Assembly (NCBI GenBank): GCA_021397835.1
Contig: JAJFZO010000902.1
Location: 41,001-105,000, forward strand
Source of the DNA: Moringa oleifera
Taxonomy: Eukaryota; Streptophyta; Magnoliopsida; Brassicales; Moringaceae
Direction of reading: 5' to 3'
Length of the DNA stretch: 64,000 nt
Positions 24,921 to 37,596 of the stretch are shown here, in pieces; positions within the stretch are counted from its first letter, which is position 1; each line of letters starts with the position of its first letter. The position numbers were made by a program, and so were the translations under genes. The notes beneath the pieces are model-generated. The model was not told the origin of the DNA and searched no databases. It was given only the letters and a program-made list of their open reading frames with translations.

Positions 24921-27468
24921 CACATCCCAGCTCATTATCCCTTGATTTTTCTCATTTCGTTGCCCACGTTTTTCCCACCGATGATGCCTTGGCAGCAGGG
25001 GTGTCCAGGCTGGCAGTGTGGCTCGCTCATTGCTAACGGCCGACGATCGTGTCATCGATCGCGCTACGCAACAAGTCCGCCTAGGCAGGCCTGGGTGTCG
25101 GGATCAAGCCCCACATTCGCCGCCTCGAGAGCCTACGACGAAGCACTTCGCATGCTCAAAATCCCCCCAGAGATTTGGCCCTCGCGTAGCATGCATCATC
25201 GTTAGGTTCGCCGCCCACATTGTCTTGCTTGTGTAGCCACATCTCAGCTCATTATCCCACGATTTTTCTAATTTTGATGCCCGTGTTTTTCCCACCGATG
25301 AGACCTTGGCTGCAGGGGTGTCTTGCCTTGCCCAGGCTGGCCCTGTGGCTCGCTTATTGCTAACGGCCGGTGATCGTTTCGTCGATCGCACTGCGCAACG
25401 AGTCCGCCGAGGCAAGCCTAGGCGTTAGGATCTAGCTGCACATTCGCCACCTTGTTGGCCTGCGACGAAGCAACCGCATGCTCAAAATCCCCCCAGCGAT
25501 TTGGCCTTAACGTAGTATGCATCATCGTTAGCTTCGCCGCGCATACCATCGAGCTTGTGTAGCCACATCCCAGCTCATTATCCCACGATTTTTCTCATTT
25601 CGTTGCCCCTGTTTTTCCCACCGATTAGGCGTTGGCAGTAGAGGTGTCACGCCTTGCCCAGGCTGGCCGTGTGGCTCGCTCATTGCTAACGGCCGACGAT
25701 CGTGTCGTCGATCGCGCTGTGCAAAGAGTCCGCCGAGGCAAACCTGGGCGTCGGGATCCAGCCCCGCATCTGCTGGCTCAAGGGCCTACGACGAAGCACT
25801 CCGCATACTCAAAATCCCTCCAATAATTTGGCCCTCGCGTAGCATGCATCATCGTTAGTTTCGCCGCCCAACTCGTCGAGCTTCTATAGCCACATCCCAG
25901 CTCATTATCCCTTGATTTTTCTCATTTCATTGCCAACATTTTTCCCACCGATGAGGCCTTGGTAGCAGGGGTGCCCAGGCTGGCCGTGTGGCTCGCTCAT
26001 TGCTAACGGTCGACGATCGTGTCATCGATCGCGCTACGCAACGAGTCCGCCTAGGCAAGCCTGGGTGTCGGGATCAAGCCCCACATTCGCCGCCTCGAGA
26101 GCCTACGACGAAGCACTCCGCATGCTCAAAATCCCCCCAGAGATTTGGCCCTCGCGTAGCATGCATCATCGTTAGGTTCGCCGCCCACATCGTCTTGCTT
26201 GTGTAGCCACATCTCTGCTCATTATCCCACGATTTTTCTAATTTCGATGCCCGTGTTTTCCCACCGATGAGACCTTGGGTGCAGAGGTGTCTTGCCTTGC
26301 CCAGGCTGGCCCTGTGGCTCGCTTATTGCTAACGGCCGATGATCGTTTCGTCGATCGCACTGCGCAACGAGTCCGCCGAGGCAAGCCTAGGCGTTGGGAT
26401 CTAGCTGCACATCCGCCACCTTGTTGGCCTGCGACGAAGCAACCGCATGCTCAAAATCCCCCCAGCGATTTGGCCTTAACGTAGTATGCGTCATCGTTAG
26501 CTTCGCCGCGCATACCGTCAAGCTTGTGTAGCCACATCCCAGCTCATTATCCCACGATTTTTCTCATTTCGTTGCCCCTGTTTTTCCCACCGATTAAGCG
26601 TTGGCAGTAGAGGTGTCACGCCTTGCCCAGGCTGGCCGTGTGGCTCGCTCATTGCTAACGGTCGACGATCGTGTCGTCGATCGCGCTGTGCAAAGAGTCC
26701 GCCTAGGCAAACCTGGGCGTCGGGATCCAGCCCCGCATCTGCTGGCTCGAGGGCCTATGACGAAGCACTCCGCATGCTCAAAATCCCTCCAACAATTTGG
26801 CCCCCGCGTAGCATGCATCATCGTTAGTTTCGCCGCCCAACTCGTCGAGCTTCTATAGCCACATCCTAGCTCATTATCCCATTATTTTTCACATTTCGTT
26901 GCCAACATTTTTCCCACCGATGAGGCCTTGGTAGCAGGGGTGCCCAGGCTGGCCGTGTGGCTCGCTCATTGCTAACGGCCGACGATCGTGTCATCGATCG
27001 CGCTACACAACGAGTCTGCCTAGGCAAGCCTGGGTGTCGGGATCAAGCCCCATATTCGCCGCCTTGAGAGCCTTCGACGAAGCACTCCGCATGCTCAAAA
27101 TCCCCCCAGAGATTTGGCCCTCGCGTAGCATGCATCATCGTTAGGTTCGCCGCCCACATCGTCTTGCTTGTGTAGCCACATCTCAGCTCATTATCCCACC
27201 GATTAGGCGTTGGCAGTAGAGGTGTCACGCCTTGCCCAGGCTGGCCGTGTGGCTCGCTCATTGCTAACGGCCGACGATAGTGTCGTCGATCACGCTGTGC
27301 AAAGAGTTCGCCTAGGCAAACCTGGGCATCGGGATCCAGCCCTGCATCTGCTGGCTCGAGGGCCTACGACGAAGCACTCCGCATGCTCAAAATCTCTCCA
27401 ACAATTTGGCCCTCGTGTAGCATGCATTATCGTTAGTTTCGCCGCCCAACTCGTCGAGCTTCTGTAGC
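24921..27468 (+). repeat. Sat1 three-monomer higher-order repeat, expanded in block R
   Basis: Units are 24,921-25,890 (970 bp), 25,891-26,859 (969 bp) and 26,860-27,468 (609 bp, truncated). The order of markers is the same as in block L at 9,105-10,728. The third unit lacks one monomer plus 34 bp: near 27,195 the text reads CATTATCCCACCGATTAGG, joining the CATTATCCCAC site of one monomer to the TTTCCCACCGATT site of a later one at shared CCCAC. Confidence 0.85.
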
Positions 27469-28112
27469 CACATCCCAGCTCATTATCCCATTATTTTTCA
27501 CATTTCGTTGCCTACATTTTTCCCACCGATGAGGCCTTGGTAGCAGGGGTGCCCAGGCTGGCCGTGTGGTTCGCTCATTGCTAACGGCCGACGATCGTGT
27601 CGTCGATCGCGCTGCACAACGAGTCCGCCTAGGCAAACCTGGGTGTCATGATCAAGCCCCACATCCGCCACCTCGAGAGCCTGCGACGAAGCACTCCGCA
27701 TGCTCAAAATCCCCCCAACAATTTGATCCTCGCGTAGCATGCATCATCGTTAGGTTTGTCGCCCACACCATCGAGCTTGTGTAGCCACAACCCAGCTCAT
27801 TATCCCACGATTTTTCTAATTTCGATGCCCTTGTTTTTCCCATCAATGAGGCCTTGGCTGCAGGGGTGTCACGCCTTGCCCAGGCTGGCCTTGTGGCTCG
27901 CTCATTGCTAACGGCCGACGATAGTGTCGTCGATCGCGCTGCGCAATGGGTCCGCCTAGGCAAGCCTGGGCATCGGGATCATACCCTGCATCCGTCACTT
28001 CGAGGGCCTGCGATGAAGCACTCCGCATGCATAAAATTCCCCCAGCGATTTGGCCATCGCGTAGCATGCATCATCGTTAGCTTCGCCGCCTAACCCGTCA
28101 AGCAGGTATAGC

Positions 28113-28364
28113 CATATCCCAGCTCATTATCCCATGATTTTTCTTATTTCATTGCCCATGTTTTTCCCACCGATGAGGCCTTCGCAGCAGGGGTGTCACA
28201 CCTTTGCCAGTGATTTGGGATGAAGCCCCGCATCCGCCGCCTCGAGAGCCTGCAACGAAGCACTCTGCATGCTAAAAATCACCCCAGTGATTTGGCTCTA
28301 GCGTAGCATGCATCATCGTTAGGTTCACCGCCCACACAGCTGAGCTTGTGTAGCCACATCGCAG
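28113..28364 (+). repeat. Junction monomer in block R (252 bp)
   Basis: The left part matches block L up to about 11,130 (CCTTTGCCAG) and the right part matches block L from about 14,153 (TTGGGATGAAGCCCCGC). About 3 kb of L-type sequence is therefore absent from R. The few bases TGATTT at the join (about 28,210-28,216) are not explained by either flank and may be filler. Confidence 0.85.
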
Positions 28365-30963
28365 CTCATTGTCCCACGATTTTTTTAATTTCGTTGCCCG
28401 TGTTTTTCCCACCGATGAGGCCTTGGCAGCAAGGATGTCACGCCTTGCCCAGGCTGGCCGTGTGGCTCGCTCATTGCCAACGGCCGACGATCGTGTTGTC
28501 GATCGTGCTGCGCAACGAGTCCGCCGAGGCAAGCCTGGGCGTCAGTATCCAGCTTTACATCTGCCACCTCGTTGGCCTACGACGAAGCACTCTGCATGCT
28601 AAACATCCCCCCAGCGATTTGGCCCTCGCGTAGCATGCATCATCGTTAGGTTCGCAGGTGTTAGGTTCGCAGCCCACACCGTCGAGCTTGTGTAGCCACA
28701 TCCCAGCTCATTATCCCACGATTTTTCTAATTTCGTTGCCCGTGTTTTTCCCACCGATGAGGCCTTGGAAGGAGGGGTGTCACGCCTTGCCCAGGCTGGC
28801 TGTGTGGCTCGCTCATTGCTAACGGCCGATGATCATGTCGTCGATCGCACTGCACAACGAGTCCGCCAAGGCAAGCCTGGGCGTCGGGATCCAGCTTTAC
28901 ATCCGCCAACACGTTGGCCTGTGACGAGGCACTCCGCATGCTCAAAATCCCCCCAGCGATTTGCCCCCGCGTAGCATGCATCATCATTAGCTTCGCCGCC
29001 CACACCGTTGAGCTTGTGTTGCGACATCCCAGCTCATTATCCCACGATTTTCCTCATTTTGTTGCCCCCATTTTTCCCACCGATTAGGCATTGGCAGCAG
29101 AGGTGTCACGCCTTGCCCAGACTGACCGTGTGGCTCGATCATTGCTAACGACCGACGATCGTGTCGTTGATCGCGCTGCGCAACGAGTCCGCCTAGGCAA
29201 ACCTAGGCGTCGGGATCCAGCCCCGCATCCACCGCCTCGAGGGCCTGCGACGAAGCACTCCGCATGCTCAAAATCCCCCCAACGATTTGGCCCTCGCGTA
29301 GCATGCATCATCGTTAGGTTTGCAACCCACACCATCGAGCTGGTGTAGCCACATGCCAGCTCATTATCCCACGATTTTTCTCATTTCGTTGCCCTCGTTT
29401 TTTCCACTGATGAGGCCTTTGCAGCAGAGGTGTCGCGTCTTGCCCAGGCTGGCCGTGTGGCTCGCTCATTGCCAACGGCCGACGATCGTGTCGTCGATCA
29501 CGCTGCGCAACGAGTCCACCTAGGCAAACCTGGGCGTTGGATCCAGCCCCGCATCCGCTTCCTCGAGGGCCTACGACGAAGCACTTCGCATGATCAAAAT
29601 CCCCCCAGCGATTTGGCCCTCGCGTAGCATGCATCATTATTAGATTCGCCGCCCAACCCAACGAGCTTGTATAGCCACATCCCAGCTCATTATCCCATTA
29701 TTTTTCTCATTTCGTTGCCCACATTTTTCCTACCGATGAGGCCTTGGCAGCAAGGGTGCCTAGGCTGGCCGTGTGGCTCGCTCATTGCTAACGATCGACG
29801 ATCGTGTCGTCGATCGCGCTGCGCAACGAGTCCGCCTAGGAAAACCTTGGCGTCAGGATCAAGCCCCGCTTCTGCCGCCTCGAGGGCCTGCGACGAAGCA
29901 CTCCGCATGCTCAAAATCCCCCCAGTGATTTGGCCCTCGCGTAGCATGCATCATCGTTAGGTTCGTCGCCCACACCATCGAGCTAGTGTAGACACATCCT
30001 AGCTCATTATCCCACGATTTTTCTCATTTCGTTGCCCCTGTTTTTTCCACCAATGAGGCGTTGGCAGCAGAGGTGTCACGCCTTGCCCAGGCTGGCCGTG
30101 TGGCTCGCTCATCGCTAACGGCCGACGATCGTGTCTTCGATCGTGCTGCGCAACGAGTCCACCTAGGCAAGCCTGGGCATCGGGATCCTACCCTGCATCC
30201 ACTAGTTCGAGAGCCTACGACGAAGCACTCCGCATGCTCAAAATCCCCCTAGCAATTCGGCCCTCGCGTAGCATGCATCATCGTTAGCTTCGCTGCCCAC
30301 ACCATCGAGTTTGTGTAGCCACATCCCAGCTCATTATCCCACGATTTCTCTCATTTCGTTGCCCACATTTTTCCCACCAATGAGGCCTTAGCAACAGGGG
30401 TGTCACGCCTTGCCCAGGCTGGCTGTCGGGCTCGCTTGTTGCTAACGACCGACTATCGTGTCGTTGATCGTGCTGCGCAACGAGTCTGCCTAGGCAAGCC
30501 GCGGCATCGGGATGCCATCCTGCATCCGCCGCCTCGAGGGCTTGTGATGAAGCACTCTGCATGCTCAAAATCCCCCCAGTGATTTTGCCCTCGCGTAGCA
30601 TGCATCATCATTAGCTTCGCTGCCCATACCATCAAGCTTGTGTAGCCACATCCCAGCTCATTATCCCTCGATTTTTCTCATTTCGTTGCCCATGTTTTTT
30701 CCACCGATGAGGCCTTGGCAACAGAGGTGTCCAGGTTGGCCGTGTGGCTCGCTCATTACTAACGGCAGACGATCGTGTCGTCGATCGCGCTGTGCAACTA
30801 GTCCTCCTAGGCAAGCCTGAGTGTCGGGATCAAGCCCCACATCCGTCGCCTCGAGAGCCTGCGACGAAGCACTTCGCATGCTCAAAATTCCCCCAGCGAT
30901 TTGGCCCTCGCGTAGCATGCATCATCGTTAGGTTCACCGTCCACATCGTCTTGCTTGTGTAGC

Positions 30964-31107
30964 CACATCCCAGCTCATTATCCCACGATTTTTCTAATTT
31001 CGATGCCCGTGTTTTTCCCACAAGCTCAAAATCCCCCCAGCGATTTGGCCCTCACGTAGTATGCATCATCGTTAGCTTCGCCGCCCACACCGTCGAGCTT
31101 GTGTAGC
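30964..31107 (+). repeat. Truncated Sat1 monomer, 144 bp (block R copy)
   Basis: Same length and same junction (about 31,021) as the truncated monomer at 16,904-17,047, at the standard 14,060-bp offset. This is a shared derived scar proving common descent of the two blocks. Confidence 0.9.
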
Positions 31108-32633
31108 CACATCTCAGCTCATTATCCCACAATTTCTCTCATTTCGTTGCCCCTGTTTTTTCCACTGATTAGGACTTGGCAGTAGAGGTGTCACGCCTTG
31201 CCCAGGCTGGCCGTGTAGCTCGCTCATTGCGAACGGTCGACGATCGTGTCGTCGATCGCGCTGCGCAACGAGTTCGCGTATGCAAACCTGGCCGTTGGGA
31301 TCCAGCCCAGCATCCGCCGCCTCGAGGGCCTACGACGAAGCACTCCGCATGCTTAAAATCCCTCCAGCAATTTTGCCCTCGCGTAACATGCATCATCGTT
31401 AGGTTCGCAGGCCCACACCGTCAAGCAGATGTAGCTACATCCCAGCTCATTATCCCATGATTTTTCTCATTTCGTTGCTCCTGTTTTTCCCACCGATTAG
31501 GACTTGGCAGTAGAGGTGTCACGCCTTTCCCAGGCTGGCCGTGTGGCTCGCTCATTGCTAACGGTCGACGATAGTGTCGTCGATCGCCCTGCGCAACGAG
31601 TCCGCCTAGGCAAACCTAGGTGTCGGGATCAAGCCCCGCATCCGCTGCCTCGAGGGCCTACGACGAAGCACTCCGCATGCTCAAAATCGTCCTAGCGATT
31701 TGGCCCTCGCGTAGCATGCATCATCGTTAAGTTCGCAAGCCCACACCGTCAAGCAGGTGTAGCCACATCCCAGCTCATTATCCCATGATTTTTCTCATTT
31801 TGTTGCCCACGTTTTTCCCACCGATGAGGCCTTCACAGCAGGGGTGTCACGCCTTTCCCAGGCCGACCGTGTGGCTCGCTAATTGCTAACGGTCGACGAT
31901 TGTGTCGTCGATCGCGCTGCGCAACGAGCTCGCCTAGGCAAGCCTGGGCATCGGGATCCAGCCCCGCATCCGTCGCCTCGACGGCCTGCGATGAAGCACT
32001 CTGCATGCTCAAAATCCTTCCAGCGATTTGGTCCTCGCGTAGCATGCATCATTGTTAGGTTCGCAGCCCACGCCGTCGAGCTCGTGTAGCCACATCCCAG
32101 CTCATTACCCCACGATTTTTCTAATTTCGTTGCCCGTGTTTTTCCCATCGATGAGGCCTTGGAAGGAGGGGTGTCACACCTTGCCCAGGCTGGCTGTGTT
32201 GCTCGCTCATTGCTAACGGTCGACGATAGTGTCGTCGATCGCGCTGCGTAACTAGCTCGCCTAGGCAAGCCTGGGCATCGGGATCCAGCCCCGCATCAGT
32301 CGCCTCGACGGCCTGCGACGAAGCACTCTGCAAGCTCAAAATCCCTCCAGCGATTTGGCCCTCGCGTAGCATGCATCATCGTTAGGTTCGCAATCCCACA
32401 CCGTCAAGCAGGTGTAGCCACATCCCAGCTCATTATCCCATGATTTTTCTCATTTTGTTGCCCACGTTTTTCCCACCGATGAGGCCTTCACAGCAGGGGT
32501 GTCACGCCTTTCCCAGGCCGACCGTGTGGCTCGCTAATTGCTAACGGTCGACGATAGTGTCGTCGATCGCGGTGCGCAACGAGCTCGCCTAGGCAAGCCT
32601 GGGCATCGGGATCCAGCCCCGTATCCGTCGCCT

Positions 32634-35600
32634 CGACGGCCTGCGACGAAGCACTCTGCATGCTCAAAATCCCTCCAGCGATTTGGCCCTCGCGTAGCAT
32701 GCATCATCGTTAGCTTCGTCGCACACACCGTCTAGTTTGTGTAGCCACATCCCAGCTCATTATCCCATGATTTTTCTCATTTCGTTGACCATGTTTTTCC
32801 CACCGATGAGGCCTTCGCAGCAGGGGTGTCACGCCTTTCCCAGGCTGGCCGTGTGGCTCGCTCATTGCTAGCGGTCGACGATAGTGCCGTCGATCGCACT
32901 GCGCAACGAGCTCGCCTAGGCAAGCCTGGGCATCGGGAACCAGCCCCGCATCTGTCGCCTCGACGGCCTGCGACGAAGCACTCTGCATGCTCAAAATCCC
33001 TCCAGCAATTTGGCCCTCGCGTAGCATGCATCATCGTTAGCTTCGCCGCACACACCTACGAGTTTGAGTAGCCACATCCCAGCTCATTATCCCATGATTT
33101 TTCTCATTTCGTTGCCCATGTTTTTCCCATCGATGAGGCGTTCGCAGCAGGGGTGTCACGCCTTTCCCAGGCTGGCCGTGTCGCTCGCTCATTGCTAACG
33201 GTCGATGATTGTGTCGTCGATCGCGCTGCGTAACGAGTTCGCCTAGGCAAGCCGGGGCATCGGGATCCAATCTCACATCCACTACCTCGAGGGCCTGCGA
33301 CGAAGCACTCCGCATGCTCAAAATTCCCCCCAACGATTTGGCCCTCGCGTAGCATGCATCATCGTTAGCTTCGCCGCCCAACCCGTCAAGCTTCTATAGC
33401 CACATCCCAGTTCATTATCCCGTTATTTTTCTCATTTCGTTGCCTACATTTTCCCCACCGATGAGGCCTTGGTAGAAGGGGTGCCCAGGCTGGCCGTGTG
33501 GCTCGCTCATTGCTAACGGCCGACAATCGTGTTGTCCATCGCGCTGCACAACGAGTACGCCTAGGCAAACCTGGGTGTCATGATCAAGCCCCACATTCGC
33601 TGCCTCGAGAGCCTACGACGAAGCACTCCGCATGCTCAAAATCGCCCCAGCGATTTCGCCCTCGCGTAGGATGCATCATCGTTAGGTTCGTCGCCCACAC
33701 CGTCGAGCTTGTGTAGCCATATCCCAGCTCATCATCCCATGATTTTTCTAATTTCGATGCCCGTGTTTTTCCCATCGATGAGGCCTTGGCTGCAGGGGTG
33801 TCACGCCTTGCCCAGGCTGGCTGTGTGGCTCGCTCATTGCCAACGGCCGATGATCGTGTCGTCGATCATGCTGCACAACGAGTCCGTCGAGGCAAGTCTG
33901 GGCGTGGGGATCCAGCTGCACATCCGCCACATTGTTGGCCTGCGACGAAGCACTCCGCATGCTCAAAATCACCCCAGCGATTTGACCCTCGCGTAGCATG
34001 CATCATCGTTAGCTTCGTCGCCCACACCGTCGAGCTTGTCTAGCCGCATCCCAGCTCATTATCTCACAATTTTTCTTATCTCGTTGCCCACATTTTTCCC
34101 ACCGATGGCCTTGGCAGCAGGGATGCCACGCCTTGCCTAGCTGGCCGTGTGGCTCGCTGGTTGCTAACGGTCGACGATCGTGTCGTCGACCACGCTACGT
34201 AACGAGTCTGCCTAGGCAAGCCTCGGCATCTGGATCCAGCCCTGCATCCGCCCCCTCGAGGGACTGCGACGAAGCACTCCGCATGCTCAAAATCCCCCTA
34301 GCGATTTGGCCCTCGCGTAGCATGCATTATCGTTAGCTTCGTCGCCCACACTGTCGAGCTTGTGTAGCCACATCCTTGATCATTTTTCCATAATTTTTCC
34401 CATTTTGTTGCCCAAGTTTTTCCCACCGATGAGGCTTTGGCAGCAGGGGTGTCACGCCTTTCCCAGGCTGGCCGTGTGGCTCGCTCATTGCTAACGGTCG
34501 ACGATCGTGTCGTCGATCACGCTGTGCAACGAGTCCGCCAAGGCAAGCCTGCGCATCGGGATCCTGCGCTGCATCCGCTGCTTCGAGGGCCTATGACGAA
34601 GCACTCCGCATGCATAAAATCCCCCCAGCGATTTGGCCCTCGCGTAGCATGCATCATCGTTAGCTTCGTCGCCTAACCCGTCAAGCTTGTATAGCCACAT
34701 CCCAGGTCAATATCCCTTTATTTTTCTCATTTCGTTGCCCCCATTTTTCCCACGGATGAGGCCTTGGCAGCAGGGGTGCCTAGGCTGGCCGTGTGGCTCG
34801 CTCATTTCTAACGCCCGACGATCGTGTCATCGATCGCGCGGCGCAACGAGTTCGCCTAGGCAAACCTAGGTGTCGGGATCAAGCCCCGCATCCGCCGCCA
34901 CGAGAGCCTGCGACAAAGCACTCTGCATGCTCAAAATCCCCCCAGCAATTTCTCCCTCGCGTAGCATGCATCATCGCTAGGTTCGTCGCCCACACCGTCG
35001 AGCTTGTGTAGCCACATAACCCAGCTCATTTTCCCACAATTTTTTTAATTTTGATGCCCGTGTTTTACACACCGATGAGGCCTTGGCAGCTGGGGTGTCA
35101 CGCCTTTCCCAGGCTGGCCGTGTGGCTCGCTCATTACTAACGGTCGACGATCGCGCTGTGCAACGAGTCCGCCAAGGCAAGCCTGCGCATCGGGATCCTG
35201 CGCTGCATCCGCCACTTCGAGGGCCTACGACGAAGCACTCCGCATGCGCAAAATCCCCCCAGCGATTTGGCCCTCGCGTAGCATGCATCATCGTTAGCTT
35301 CGCCGCCTAACCCGTCAAGCTTGTATAGCCACATCCCAGGTCAATATCCCTTTATTTTTCTCATTTCGTTGCCCCCATTTTTTCCACGGATGAGGCCTTG
35401 GGAGCAGGGGTGCCTAGGCTGGCCGTGTGGCTCGCTCATTGCTAACGGCCAACAATCGTGTCATCGATCGCGCGGCGCAACGAGTTCGCCTAGGCAAACC
35501 TAGGTGTCGGGATCCAGCCCCGCATCCACAGCCTCGAGGGCCTACGACGAAGCACTCCGCATGCTCAAAATCCCCCCAACGATTTGGCCCTCGCGTGGCA

Positions 35601-37596
35601 TGCATCATCGTTAGGTTCGCAGCCCACACCGTCGAGCTTGTGTAACCACATGCCAGCTCATTATCCCACGATTTTTCTCATTTCGTTGCCCTCGTTTTTT
35701 CCACTGATGAGGCCTTCGCAGCTGAGGTGTCACGCCTTGCCCAAGTTGGCCGTGTGGCTCGCTCATTGCTAATGGCCGACGATTGTGTCGTCGATCACGC
35801 TGCGCAACGAGTCCACCTAGGCAAACCTGGGCGTTGGATCCAGCCCCGCATCCGCCGCCTCGAGGGCCTATGACGAAGCACTCCGCATGCTCAAAATCCC
35901 CCCAGCGATTTGGCCCTCGCGTAGCATGCATCATTATTAGATTCGCTGCCCAACCCATCGAGCTTGTATAGCCACATCCCAGCTCAATATCCCATTATTT
36001 TTCTCATTTTGTTGCCCACATTTTTCCTACCGATGAGGCCTTGGCAGCAAGGGTGCCTAGGCTGGCCGTGTGGCTCGCTCATTGCTAACGGTCGACGATC
36101 GTCTCGTCGATCGCGCTGCGCAACAAGTCCGCCTAGGGAAACCTTGGCGTTAGGATCAAGCCCCGCTTCTGCCGCCTCGACGGCCTGCGACGAAGCACTC
36201 CGCATGCTCAAAATCCCCCTAGTGATTTGGCCCTCGCGTAGCATGCATCATCGTTAGGTTCGTCGCCCACACCATCGAGCTTGTGTAGCCACATCCTAGC
36301 TCATTATCCTACGATTTTTCTCATTTCGTTGCCCCTGTTTTTCCCACCGATGAGGCGTTGGCAGCAGAGGTGTCACGCCTTTCCCAGGCTGACCGTGTGG
36401 CTCGCTCATTGCTAACGGTCGACGATAGTGCCATCGATCGCACTGCGCAACGAGCTCGCCTAGGCAAGCCTGGGCATCGGGAACCAGCCCCGCATCTGTC
36501 GCCTCGACGGCCTACGACGAAGCACTCTGCATGCTCAAAATCCCTCCAGTGATTTGGCCCTCGCGTAGCATGCATCATCGTTAGCTTCGCCGCACACACC
36601 TTCGAGTTTGTGTAGACACATCCCAGCTCATTATCCCGTGATTTTTCTCATTTCGTTGCCCATGTTTTTACCATCGATGAGGCCTTCGCAGCAGGGGTGT
36701 CACGCCTTTCCCAGGCTGGCCGTGTGGCTCGCTCATTGCTAACGGTCGACGATTGTGTCGTCGATCGCGCTGCGCAACGAGTTCGCCTAGGCAAGCCGGG
36801 GCATCGGGATCCAATCTCACATCCGCTACCTCGAGGGCCTGCGACGAAGCACTCCGCATGCTCAAAATCCCCCTAGCGATTTGGCCCTCACGTAGCATGC
36901 ATTATCGTTAGCTTCGCCGCCCACACCGTCGAGCTTGTGTAGCCACATCCTTGATCATTTTCCACAATTTTTCCCATTTTGTTGCCCAAGTTTTTCCCAC
37001 CGATGAGGCTTTGGCAGCAGGGCTGTCACGCCTTTCCCAGGCTGGCCGTGTGGCTTGCTCATTGCTAACGGTCGACGATCGTGTCGTCGATAGCGCTGTG
37101 CAACGAGTCCGCCAAGGCAAGCCAGCGCATCGGGATCCTGCGCTGCATCCGCCGCTTCGAGGGCCTACGACGAAGCACTCCGCATGCACAAAATCCCCCC
37201 AGCGATTTGGCCCTCGCGTAGCATGCATCATCGTTAGGTTCATCGCCCACAACATCGAGCTTGTGTAGCCACATCCTAGCTCATTATCCCACGATTTTTC
37301 TCATTTCGTTGCCCCTGTTTTTCCCATCGATGAGGCGTTGGCAGCAGAGGTGTCACGCCTTTCCCTGGCTAGCCGTGTGGCTCGCTCATTGCTAACGGTC
37401 GACGATGGTGTCGTCGACCGTGCTGCGCAATGAGTTCGCCTAGGCAAGCCTGGGCATCGGGATCCAGCCCCGCATCTGCTGCCTCGATGGCCTGCGACGA
37501 AGCACTCCGCATGCTCAAAATCCCCCCAACGGTTTGGGCCTCGCATAGCATGCATCATCGTTAGCTTCGCTGCCCACACCGTCGAGCTTGTGTAGC
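32634..37596 (+). repeat. Sat1 mixed monomers, including a ~646-bp dimer duplication
   Basis: About 15 monomers of several types. Those with GAGGCCTTCGCAGCAGG and CGCCTTTCCCAGGC recur at about 32.8, 33.1, 36.3 and 36.7 kb. About 34,440-34,875 is repeated at about 35,086-35,510 at an offset of 646 bp, falling to 634 bp after a 12-bp deletion. The stretch 33,080-33,800 closely matches 41,811-42,531 at an offset of 8,731 bp. Confidence 0.8.

Larger units (their letters stand above)
23881..32633 (+). repeat. Sat1 block R: right copy of the L duplication, rearranged
   Basis: R follows block L monomer by monomer but with several changes of its own. They are a chimeric monomer at about 24,405-24,432 (one monomer lost), an extra 3-mer unit at 24.9-27.5 kb, a truncating deletion at about 27,195, a junction at about 28,208-28,215 that removes the equivalent of 11.13-14.15 kb, a missing monomer near 31.1 kb, and a second chimeric monomer at 31,632-31,645 (two monomers lost). 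At its right end it runs through the position where L is cut off by subfamily S, so it preserves the uninterrupted sequence. Confidence 0.87.
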
